Shown here: positions 10,752 through 20,033 of the stretch, in pieces
Layout: every line of letters starts with the position of its first letter
Numbering within the stretch: position 1 is the stretch's first letter
Assembly: GCA_014871385.1 (NCBI GenBank)
Contig: CM026426.1
Coordinates: 26,402,453 to 26,466,452, forward strand
DNA from: Ceratodon purpureus
Lineage: Eukaryota; Streptophyta; Bryopsida; Pseudoditrichales; Ditrichaceae
Length of the DNA stretch: 64,000 nucleotides
Direction: 5' to 3'
The notes under the pieces: model-generated
Database searches by the model: none
What the model was told of the DNA's origin: nothing
Seen by the model: the letters and a program-made list of their open reading frames with translations, nothing else
Made by a program: the position numbers and the translations under genes

Positions 10752-13700
10752 ATGGCAGAGAGGTAACAAACCAAATGCCAATTTTGTATAAATCTCCATA
10801 TAGAACGTCAACAATTTAGCTCGAGTCGAGCTAAACTGCAGCTTCCAAAAAAAAGTACAAAAACTGAATAAAAACAATAATTTTGACACATTTAAACGAG
10901 AAAAATTCTGTTATACAGCCTTGCAGTTTAGCTCCACTCGAGCTAAACTGTAAGGAGCTTTGCAGTTTAGCTCGAGTCGAGCTAAACTGAAGAGCTCTCA
11001 CAGTACTGAACTTACAGCTAATCTGTAAGTTGTGAACTGTGGGAGCTCTGCAGTTTAGCTCGACTCGAGCTAAACTGCGGAGCACCTTACAGTTTAGCTC
11101 GAGTCGAGCTAAACTAGAGGTGTGACTCCCCTAATTTCCTAGAAGAGAAACCTACAGTTTAGCTCGAGTCGAGCTAAACTGTAAGTTCTCCCTTCTAAAG
11201 TCCTGGCAGTTTAGCTCGAGCCGAGCTAAACTGCAAGGGGATCATGGTGGGCGTCGAGCAATTTAGCTCGAGTCGAGCTAAATTTCTCAACTGCCTCAAT
11301 GATCCCCTTGCAGTTTAGCTCGACTCGAGCTAAACTGCAAGGCTCCCATGCTGAAAGCCCAAGCAGTTTAGCTCGACTCGAGCTAAACTGCTGGGATGCT
11401 ATCGGTTACTTGATTAATAGTATCAACATTTAGCTCGAATCGAGCTAAATGGCTTTGAATTTGTCTAATGGTAAATGTGTCCTCCTTGCAGTGAGGAGAG
11501 AGCAAGGGTAACTGAGGCGCTACGACATTTCTTCAAGCCTGTTCCTATATCTGATTCAGATGACGATGACGGGGATGACTCAAGCACATACGAGCCGTGG
11601 ACCTTCAAAGACCCCACGAAGGTCAAACATTGGACTCTGCGATGGGTTGCATACACCCCATATCTTACCTTCGCAACCATTTTCAAGGGAGAAGTCGATG
11701 ATCCCGAGGTCATCGATATGGATACAAAGGTCACCGAGTGTGACAATAAGGGAAAAGACCAAATCAAGATCCTCTGCTCATCTACCGGGGCTAATCCATA
11801 CCTCTTCTCCATAGTAGTAGACGTAGCGGAGAACCTCTTCGACCCCATTTCCTTAATGGAAAGTTTGTCCAATTCACCTTTCGAGGAGATAGTGTCCACG
11901 ATGAGACAAGAAATACTGGACAAGAAATGGGCAACAAAGGATGGACGAACTCTCGGGGCGAAATCCCTAGCGTGGAAACTGAGGAATGTTGTCTGCACCC
12001 TTGCTCTCCGCGCAACGGAGGCAAAGGTGAAGCAGAACCTCGGAAAATCTCAAGTTGACGTCTCTGGAGTGACAGCAACCGGGAGTCAAATGGGGAGCCA
12101 ACAGACAGGACGCAGTAGGGGGAGAGCAATAGTTCCATCCCAAAGCCGAGGCGCTTCTGCAACTCCCACGCCCCACTCACCATTGAAGAAGAAAGGCCTC
12201 GAGAAGAAAACTGACAAGCCAAAGCCCAAGAAGGACTTGCTCTTATCTGCAGAGGACTTGGCAACAAGTTTGAACTCTGTTCTCGGGGAACTCCCCAAGG
12301 TGAACAAGGCTGGAGAGATCCTGGACTTCGACAACGCCAATCGCATTTACCAGAATTTCTTTTCTGATTGCCAGGACGAGTTCGTCTTCAAAACGAATGG
12401 GCAACCAAAGAAGTTCAGTGTGGACGTGACGCGGTGCAAGCCCGCACTGGCCGCATGGACTATCCGTGCATATGAGAAGCGGGGCATGGAGGAGATGAAG
12501 AATTACCTGGTCAACATGCCTGATAGGGGTCAAAAGCAAACCCTGTGTCTTATGCCAGACACAAAGGCACGACCTCAACAAGAATCGGATCTGGAAGGCT
12601 GTGAATTCCACATCATCAACGGGCAACACAGCGTGGCGGCGTCCAAATCTCTCATCGAAGATAACGCCAGTGAGGAGTTGTTGAGGGACTTCAGGAGGTG
12701 GGATGCGTACATCGTCTGGACGAAGGATCATGATAAGCTGCGAAAAATCTCAGCATTCTATAATCGGGTGAACCATCTCGCACCCTTCAAGCCAACTTGG
12801 GCGAGCAATATACTTGCCGCTAGAAAAGTGTGGGAGAAGTATGGTAAGCCCCAAAAGAAAAATGCTGCCGCTGGTGCTGCGGACCGCAGGAGTACAGGTC
12901 CGAAAAGTAATCCAGCGTCGAAGACATACGAGGTAAGTTCACTGATTCATTAGCATTAGCAGTTTAGCTGGACTCGAGCTAAACTTCCTGCAGTTTAGCT
13001 CGAGTCGAGCTAAATATTGATAGTCTTTTTCGTTTTCAATATTCTGGTATACCTCGATCAATTTAGCTCGAGTCGAGCTAAACAGTAGTTCCGAGACAGC
13101 ATCATCTAAGGTTTCTTCTTGTGCGTATGCAGAACTTTTTGAATGCTATCAGGGAGCGCTTCGCTATGATCGATGTGGCGAAGCATCAAGCCATGGTGGC
13201 GAAGAAGGGAGGGAAGAACACTATCTCCCTAACAAACGAGCTGTTTATCATCACATCCAGTGATGAAACATGGGACCTGTGGAAGGAGGTGATCGCGTCT
13301 GCGGCATGTGGTGGACTCATTGATCCCGACAGCGAACCTCCGCATAAGAAATTCTATGAGAGGAAGGGGTTCGTTCCGGACAAGGATGGGACGCTTCCGA
13401 GGGAGTTCTTCAAATGGCTCGGGAACTTGACAGAGGCAGATCACCAGAAGATGTGTAAGCACATCCTGCATAAGTCTGGGCCAAGTCGGAAGTACACATA
13501 TCCGAAGGTGACCATCAAGCAGAATACGAGTGTATTGGAGGACTGCTACTCGGTCAAGGAGTGGGCGGAGCGGAGAAAACGTAAGGCTGTAGCTCAAGCG
13601 GAGTTCAACAACATTAATCCAACGCTCCATTTATTTAAGCGAGACGGCCTTGATGTACCCGCTTGGAAGCAGTTCAAGAAGACTTACTTTGTCTCTAAGG

Positions 13701-15578
13701 AGTCGAAGCACGTTCTGCTTGATTGGGGTATTCCAGAATCGTACTGGACTAACTCCAGAGCTACACAGTTCCGCAACAAGTCGGCCAAGGATCTCTCCCC
13801 ATATGCGGTTGAGTTCTTTAAAACCTTCTTGAAGGTTCGACATGCGTTTAAGTGTCCTTCAGCTGAGATGTGGTTCCTCCCATTCATCAGGGAGCCTCGA
13901 CTCGCCTTCGAATCTTGGCCCTCCGATATATGGAGGTTGGCGGGCGGCGCACTCACATTCGGAATCATCGACTTCCGGTTCCTCCCAACCTACAAGACGA
14001 GGCAGAACTACACTTTGGAGAACCCCTTCTTCATGGAGTTCTTCAATATGATCGAAGAGTATGGGCAGCCCCAGTTTAACGATGTTCGGCACTGGCTTCT
14101 CATTTGCGGAGACGATGAGGACTTCGCCCAGGTGCTCACTTGGGTGGAGCGAAACACCTTGAGTGGTCGCAGAAGAGTCCATTCAGAGTATTTACCCGCT
14201 CCTAACGAGCGACTCGGCGGACACCCCCCAAAGAGCAGAATCGCGATGGAACCCGTCAAACTCCTGTTTCTCATTGATGATAATTTACTTGAGAACGAAG
14301 TGTCAACGCCAGAACCTCTGAGCGAGTACAGAACTGCGGACCACCCACTGTACAAGGACAACAGGAAGTTTAACGAAAGGAGGTACGCAATGTATCCATA
14401 CGAGTTAAGGATGGAGTTCTACCTGCAGGTCCTCGACACTTTCTGCAGTACTGGGGTGGCGGTTTATCAGCTCTATGCGGGAACGAAGTCCCTCATAGCC
14501 GCCGCGGTAAGTTTCCACACTTTAGCTCGAGTCGAGTTGAATCGTTCCACTGTTTTTATCACATGCACCATGTATGCACACACTTCCACACTTTAGCTCG
14601 AGTCGAGCTAAACCGTGTTTACCTTGTCTTTGTTTTCTTCAGATGCTCTCGATCTCGTCTTTCGTGGTCGCGGATGATAGTGACTCTCCTCATATGGTCG
14701 AAGCTCAGGCACTTGGATTAACTCTGGACCCAACCGATTTTAGTGTCGACGCTTATTTTGTCGATAAGGAACGGTTTCCGGAATACGGCAGAGCCGTGCG
14801 GAAAGGGAAAGGCAGAGCTGCGGAGGAGGGTGACGATGTTGATCTGGAGGAGGATGCCCCTACCGAGGAACAGACCCCCTCCTCCAGTGCTGCGGACATT
14901 AGCAATGAGAGCGATGCTCCGCCTTCTGATCCGGTAAGTCAGACAGCATCTGAGGGTGGAGTGGGGAGAAGACTCGAGTTTCCAGACGTCGACATTACAC
15001 GTACGGACGATGAGAGACCGGGTTCTGCACCAGAGCTGGGATCCGGAAGTGGGAGAAAGACTGGCGCTGCGCGAAGTACTGGAAAGCCGGCTCAGAAGAA
15101 AAAGAAGGTCAATCCTCCAGCTCGGCAAGCCTCCCCGTTGGGGAAAGCCGCTCCCGATCCGGATATTCAAGCTAATCTCGCAGAATTGCAGGCATCCAAT
15201 GCGAGGAATAAAGCATTACAAGATCGGATGGCACAGCAGGAAAAGGATATAGAGAAGACCGTGCAGGCGGCACTGCAGAATGTTCTGCAAGGCATGAGTA
15301 GTGCCACTCTTTTCCCGAATGCGGGTCCAGTTCTGCCCAATGTCCAGCCAATAGGTAGTGCCCTGCCTACTTCGCGAGTACTTGAGATTTTGGGCTCCCC
15401 TACTGGTGGTGCAAAATTGCCAGAGTTGGATCCGAGTCCCGCAGCAGTGCCTGAGCCAAGCCATCATTCCACCGACCAGGTCATGCGTGACCGTAGTCCC
15501 AGTCCTCCCCGTTCTCCCTCCCACAATCAGACTCAGGGAGATGCTCCCGAGACATCTTCAGGTCCCTCCCAAACTTAG
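10752..15578 (+). CDS. Gene A: ParB-like motif plus degenerate methyltransferase-like protein, five exons
   Basis: Coding exons are 10752-10762, 11492-12932, 13133-14506 and 14643-15578, after a leader exon ending at 9973. Phases agree at every junction and predict about 1253 residues, starting MAESEERARV. An acidic run DSDDDDGDDSS lies near residue 25, and a basic Ser-rich linker near 200-260. CEFHIINGQHSVAASK (near residue 380) resembles the DGQHR/ParB-type motif. TGVAVYQLYAGTKSLIAAA (near 925-942) resembles motif I of N4/N6 DNA methyltransferases, preceded by a YPYEL element, but the usual FxGxG is altered and no DPPY motif was found. The last exon is acidic, Pro/Ser-rich, with a short coiled coil. 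The similarities are weak and judged by eye; function is inference. E2 keeps only the start. An alternative splice at 15561/15786 could join gene B. Confidence 0.7.
10814..11449. repeat. Eleven class-1 palindromes inside gene A intron 2
   Basis: Intron 10763-11491 contains eleven palindromes (first at 10814, last at 11429-11449). Most are perfect TTTAGCTCGA/TCGAGCTAAA pairs with a single central C or G. Neighbouring spacers are inverted copies of each other: GCAAGGGGATCAT at about 11231 against ATGATCCCCTTGC at about 11297, and CTGTAAGGAGCTTTGC near 10950 against GCGGAGCACCTTACAG near 11077. The E2 intron also holds eleven. Confidence 0.95.
12963..13082. repeat. Three class-1 palindromes inside gene A intron 3
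   Basis: Palindromes start at 12963, 12993 and 13062, in the 200-bp intron between donor GAG|GTAAGTTC and acceptor GTATGCAG|AACTTT. The flanking exons contain none. Confidence 0.9.
14521..14612. repeat. Two class-1 palindromes inside gene A intron 4
   Basis: One degenerate copy (14521, right half mutated) and one perfect copy (14592-14612) in the 136-bp intron 14507-14642. They are flanked by TTCCACAC repeats, so the second may be a duplication of the first. Confidence 0.9.
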
Positions 15579-15681
15579 ATTTTTTGAACTCGGAATTTTG
15601 TAGATGAGGTGTTAATACCGGAGTAGTTCACTGAAATGTGCATTTTGTACCAAAACGATTGTAATTAATACAAATGGGCTG

Positions 15682-15702
15682 TTTAGCTCGACCCGAGCTA
15701 AA
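15682..15702. repeat. Class-1 palindrome between genes A and B
   Basis: TTTAGCTCGA and CGAGCTAAA halves surround a CC centre. It lies upstream of an acceptor-like CCCAG at 15781-15785, so it is either in the last intron of a joined A-B transcript or in a leader intron of gene B. Confidence 0.8.
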
Positions 15703-15838
15703 CCGTTCAACTGTTTACCAATCCCTTCTATGTCAGCTTCATTGATCACTCTCTGATGATTCAATAGTTCTCTTGCAATGCCCAGGTCACGAAGTGAATG
15801 AGGAAGTGGAATATCTTCGGGTCGTAGATGATGTTGTC

Positions 15839-16952
15839 ATGGCCCAAACTGCGGATGAGACTGGACGCACAAATATGGATTTAGATGTCACGGCCCAGTG
15901 CGCTCTGACCTTGCCAACGTGCGTAGAGGTCTTTCCTAGCGATCAACCTCAGAATTCATTAGGGTCGATGGGTCCTGTGGAGGATCGGGATGTTGTAGAA
16001 AGCCAAGCCGAGGATGCTCAGGTATTTCATCTATCATTATATCTCGTTGCACTATTTCCTTCGAGAATGACTTGCCTTGCAACTGTCCTTATTGTATCAT
16101 TCGTATAACCCCGTCCTAGTATAATATAGTAATGTCCATCTGTCATCGGTATTTCCTCTCCAGGTGCGCGAGGCATCTGGATGTGACGTAAGTTCTAGTG
16201 AAGAATTGAGTCCTGTCCCGACAAGACCTCAGAGTGGTTGGTTGAACGTTGTCCTCGACCTTAATGAAATACTCTGCTCCAGTACTCCTAATTGGCCTGG
16301 AAAATCATTCGTTAGCCATGACCTTAGCATCCACTCAGCGTCCAAGCCAGCAGTCGTGGGCCCCAAGCTTGTTTGTGTCAGGCCCAATTGCGCTGATTTC
16401 CTTCGTCGGTTGTCAGCATTCGCAACCATAACCGTCTGGAGTTCGATGAAGACTTCGACGACAAAAATGATCTGCGACTATCTGTTCGGTCCGATTCGTC
16501 CTGTCTATCCGCTCAGAATTCTAGGTCAAGAGGGCTGTCAGAGAGTTCCTATGGGCGTAGATTTTCGAGGTCGTCCGGTATATATGAAGGAACCCGGAAC
16601 TCAGAAGGACATCTTCCTTAAGCCGATGTCCGATGGTCTCTTTCGTAAATTTGGTGGCATATATTCCGAGGCCAACACCATTTTTATCGACGACAGCCCG
16701 ATCAAGCACTGTCAGAATAATTCTTAGAATGTCCTTCTACTCTCCACTTGGAACAACCAGAATCCCGATGCCGCAGATGATCGTTTTTTGTTGTCGAAAC
16801 TTTTGCCATATCTTGTAGACCTACACCACTTTGTGGGGACAATCGCTAGATTCAGGGCCGAGCGTCCGATCGGGAAGAAAATGTATTATGATGACCGTTC
16901 TACCTGTGAACAATACGCTAAGATTAATGAGGCAATTAGTCGTAGACCATAA
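15839..16952 (+). pseudogene. Gene B: FCP1/NIF-type HAD phosphatase-like, one in-frame TAG
   Basis: Exons 15839-16021 and 16164-16952, phase 0, intron 142 bp. The N-terminal 95 residues are acidic and unrecognised. The HAD domain shows motif 1 VVLDLNEIL, then RPNCADFLRRL, motif 2 ITVWSSM, and motif 3 FIDDSPIKHC, followed by DLHHFVGTIARFRAE and EQYAKINEAI. This matches the plant FCP1/SCP-like hydrolases that often act on phosphoproteins. The second motif-1 Asp is Asn (DLN), as in plant relatives of unknown activity. A TAG at 16725-16727 breaks the frame just after motif 3, while homology continues to TAA at 16950. No second copy is in the window. It follows gene A by 260 bp on the same strand. 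Confidence 0.7.
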
Positions 16953-17182
16953 TTTCGCATGGTTCCGGTTCTCTACTTTGTGAATAGACATTTCATCACT
17001 GCCGCGCACCTATTAGTATGTTGTACATCTTAACCACTTGCGTAATCTTTGTATCCAGACTACTCCTTTTGTAATACGAAGATCATATTTCTTTCTTGAT
17101 CTACTCTGCCCCTTGCGACAAACCCTTATCCATTGCTGAATTATTGGTGGATGTATGTTTCTATTCGCTTTGTGTATTGCAG

Positions 17183-18012
17183 GATAATGCATGTCGAGCC
17201 TCTGTGGATTCTTTGAATTATGCTTATGGCTGCGGGCCCTCTCTACGTAGCAGAGGGCTTCTGTTGCAATCCGTTGCAACAGCGCAGTCCACGATGGACT
17301 ATTCAACTATGGCTGTCGACGAAGGGGTTGTGGACAGCCCGGTTAACCTGTCCGTTCCCAAGACCCTGAAATCCCCTTCTCCTATGTGGCCACGGACCGT
17401 ACTGCATGTTCTATCTCCGAAACGACAGAGTTCTACCCCTACGAAGAGTGCTCTTTATAACAATGTGGTGGACATGCCGTCACCACCACCGGCAAAGGTT
17501 GGTTTTCATTCCTCAGTATTCACTCTTCATTCCTTTCTGATGTTTCATTCTTGTAAGTTTCTTTCATGATGTTTCATTCTGATGTCCTTATTTTAGCTCG
17601 AGGCCACCTAAAATGATTGATCTTCTTATACTCTCGTGTAGGTCTAGTTGTAGCTTATGTAGGCCTCCTCGTTCAAGGTCCGTTCGACCTTTACAATTGC
17701 ACTCAGCAGTTTAGGTCGATTCGACCTAAACCGAAATCTCTTCCCAATGCTAATTTATCCCCTTTGCAGATGCCGAGGCTGCGATCAACAACTACTGGAT
17801 CCAGGGCAAGGAAGTCCGCCGACTCCCACTCTAAACCATCCAGTACCCGTCGCCACTCTCTGCCAGAGTCAAGCATCGGTGACAGGCGTAGGCAGAAGTT
17901 GCAACGTCTTCTTGATAGTCCAATGATGCAGGTTGAGGGAATGTCGTGGACACGTCAGCGCCAACGGGAATTCGTCAAGTCAAGAATTGAGGCTTACGGA
18001 GGGACTCCATAA
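17183..18012 (+). CDS. Gene C: basic Ser/Pro-rich C-terminal module, two exons
   Basis: Exons 17183-17497 (acceptor TATTGCAG, donor CAAAG|GTTGG) and 17770-18012, both phase 0. The product has MDYSTMAVDEGVVDSPVN, PKTLKSPSPMWPR, VLSPKRQSS, a basic Ser/Thr stretch RLRSTTTGSRARKS, and ends REFVKSRIEAYGGTP. Repeated Ser-Pro sites suggest a phosphorylated nuclear protein, but no domain is recognised. I found no start codon of its own, so these are probably terminal exons of gene B or of a longer transcript. Possible polyadenylation signals AATGTAAT and GAATAAAA lie at about 18090-18113. E3 carries a copy (38249-39045 and beyond) with a CAG-to-TAG stop, so this copy is the better preserved. Confidence 0.6.
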
Positions 18013-18443
18013 CCATATAGAGGATACTATGTACTGTATAGCAATGGCGCAGACAATATAGACGATTATAAGACTCCTCTGTGTTATTTCAATGTAATTA
18101 TGTTTTGAATAAAACGATTGATCTGTTTGTCATATTTTCTCGTCTGCTATTTTTGCCTCATTGTCTTGCACACTTTTTGTGTTATTCAAGTTTCCGAATG
18201 TAATTTATGTAATTTATGGACATTGCCTTTTATTGAAACCTTGGTTTAGAAAAGGTAACGGATAGTTACTACTAATATTACAGGGGACGTGGTATATTCT
18301 TTTTCCTTGTTTATATTGCGTTTAGGTGTGATCGACCTAAATGACTTATTCATAATCTCTATTTAAACATGTTTTTAATGAATCAATGAACATTACTAAG
18401 TTTTCTCCTGTATGTTCGTGCATTTAGGTCCACTCGACCTAAA
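17710..18443. repeat. Class-2 palindromes in gene C intron and element right end
   Basis: A perfect class-2 copy (TTTAGGTCGA, TT, CGACCTAAA) is at 17710-17730 in the gene C intron, and a hybrid (TTTAGCTCGAGG, CCACCTAAA) at about 17593. Subterminal copies with imperfect centres are at 18321-18341 and 18423-18443, between the gene C stop and the element end. Their E3 equivalents are at 38794, 39405 and 39507. Confidence 0.85.
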
Positions 18444-18499
18444 TGACATGGGCCTCATTGTTCCTTTAAGGTGTTATTAATGATTCAATATTGATTTCC

Positions 18500-18596
18500 G
18501 CAAGATTGAAGTAAATGGGAGATGACGAATGTCGCCATTTCTCTGCACTCTGATTTCCCAAAATCAAGAATATCTCCCAAAATAACGAATATGGTG
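18500..18596. repeat. Right terminus of E1
   Basis: The end reads GATTTCCCAAAATC, AAGAATATCTCCCAAAATA, then ACGAATATGGTG. The same sequence ends E3 (39681) and, after a different subterminal stretch, E2 (37758) and E4 (41019). Beyond it the four sequences differ, except that TTA follows in E1, E2 and E4 (the CACTA superfamily makes 3-bp duplications). The matching left end of E1 is outside the window, so no duplication can be checked. Confidence 0.7.
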
Positions 18597-18685
18597 TTAT
18601 TACTGTAAGTACTTCAATGCAGCACTTAGTGTTTACAATTAATTAGTCGCAAGATTAATGTCACTTAGTATTTAGAAAAACTCTT

Positions 18686-19760
18686 TTACTCTGATCTACG
18701 AGATACGACAAAGGTACTACGCCAGTCCCTACAGTAGGTACTCCCACACTTGCATGCAAAGGAAGGCAAATCAGGGTCTTCGTAGCTAAAGTCGCAGCCA
18801 TAGTCCGAAGTTAACTCTTCATGAATCTCTATGTCTCGATTTGTGAAGAATGCAACGTGGTAAATGCTCTTATCCCATTCGTCAATCTGCACTGGAACTT
18901 CGATCAAGTTGGCATCTTCACACCTAAAGAAACACACATTTTCATTAGACATTATTAAACAAGTTTGAACAATTACAATAATGCATATCAGCTGGCTGGA
19001 TTACAAACCTGTGGTTTACAAATCTTGCCACGTTACCAAAGATTTGGGAATCCAAGCAGAGCGCAGAGTTGTCATCAAGTTTGGCTTTGGTGGCCCAATC
19101 AGCATCCAATTGCATTGCGAAAGATGGTCCGGGTGGGGCTACAAGATTTCTAAGAATCATCTCAGAATTTGTGAGAATCTCCCCAGCCAACTCAAAGAGA
19201 AACACACCTTTAGGAATGGGTCTACTCGCCCTCATCCCCCATCCACACTGGCCCGTATGGAAACTTTCTACTGGATACTTCATCCCCTTTTGAACAACAC
19301 GATTACCACATTCATTGTGGCAGCCACACCTAACACTACATTCTCTAATGAACCTGCGTGATCCACGATTACCGCACAAGGCACTAAGCCTCCTCTCCAC
19401 ATAAATCACTGAGCCACCATGTGAATAGAGTTTTTTTTTCCTCTTACAACCAAGGGAGTTGTTGCCACCGTGCAGAAGGTACCGATCCTTGAGAATGCCA
19501 CCCTCCTTATAGGCTATCTCTCCACTTGACTCCTTTCCACATTCTCAAGGCTGCAAAGATTTTAAACAATCCCGAGTCCCACAATTACAACACTTCCCAA
19601 GCTTCCGAGAGAAAAGGCTCAAATTCAGAGAGGCCTTCCCATGAACCCTGCTGTTGGACATGTACCGGAATGGCGACATATATGCATAGGGATTACAGAC
19701 TGGAATAGGAAGAGCCTCCATCCCCCTTGACAAATCTCCAGGATCAAACCAGGGCATAGC
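18686..19760 (-). pseudogene. SUVR-type SET-domain histone H3K9 methyltransferase, one in-frame TGA
   Basis: Exons 19760-19009 and 18923-18686, intron 85 bp. The order matches plant SUVR proteins: a pre-SET stretch with DLSRGMEALPIPV, CCNCGTRDCL and ECGKESSGEIAY, then VRCGCHNECGNRVVQKG, the SET core CGWGMRASRPIPKGVFLFEL, LDADW, NVARFVNHRCEDANLIEVPV (the NHRC form typical of SUVRs), SDYGCDFSYEDP, and a post-SET CKCGSTYC. TGA 19545-19547 falls where the family has the first Cys of a pre-SET C-x-C pair. Otherwise the SET domain is uninterrupted. The family methylates H3K9, often at transposons. The N-terminal part was not found, and the 5' exon edge is uncertain. It could be a decayed host gene or a captured copy. 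Confidence 0.75.
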
Positions 19761-20033
19761 CTGGTACGGGTCCCAGCCCCCCAAAAAAGCCAAAAAACAA
19801 TCAAGGGGCAAGAAATTTACAATTACATAATAACTACAAGTTTTCCACCATAACTCTGTACAGACAGTACATACATACACCCGCATGCACGACAAAGCTC
19901 AAAGCCGCACCAGAAATACAGAATTGAACAATAACAGAAAAGGGAGTGAATACCCTCGGCTCCTTTTTCAGCAGCCTCGTTGCAAGATAGGAGATACATC
20001 ACAGTGGCTACATTCCGTAGCTACATACAGAAT

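Larger units (their letters stand above)
1..11523. repeat. Left arm of giant inverted repeat
   Basis: This stretch is present in reverse complement at 26540-37122. Matching landmarks, in order, are the palindrome at 33-59, the DUF7869 gene, the 120-codon ORF, the telomere-like patch, the short duplicated gene at 5832, the AT-rich spacer, the TC-rich leader at 9.5-10.0 kb, the small exon with ATG GCN GAG AG, the 11-palindrome intron, and the first 30 or so bases of exon 3. Homology stops at about 11523 and 26540. Coding parts look about 90% identical or better by eye; the AT-rich spacer is more diverged. Confidence 0.9.
1..18596. mobile_element. E1: giant multigene DNA element, left end outside window
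   Basis: E1 joins a minus-strand DUF7869-like gene (334-3171), a small membrane ORF, an AT-rich spacer, and plus-strand genes A (10752-15578), B (15839-16952) and C (17183-18012). The right end is set at 18596 (..AATATGGTG) because homology among E1 and E3 stops there, and E2 and E4 end in the same sequence. Position 1 aligns with 37122 of inverted copy E2, whose end is 37758, so about 640 bp of E1 should lie left of the window, giving roughly 19.2 kb in all. The CAC...GTG ends, followed by TTA, recall CACTA elements, but the coding content does not match a CACTA transposase I recognise. Treating this as one element is inference. Confidence 0.6.

Noticed and set aside
10814-13082. Introner elements creating the introns
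   Set aside because: The palindromes lie well inside introns, away from splice sites, and also occur in leaders and element ends. They do not define the intron boundaries.
18596-18596. Helitron 3' end
   Set aside because: There is a hairpin near one end, but no CTRR end, and the two ends of the element are inverted repeats. No Rep/helicase gene was found.
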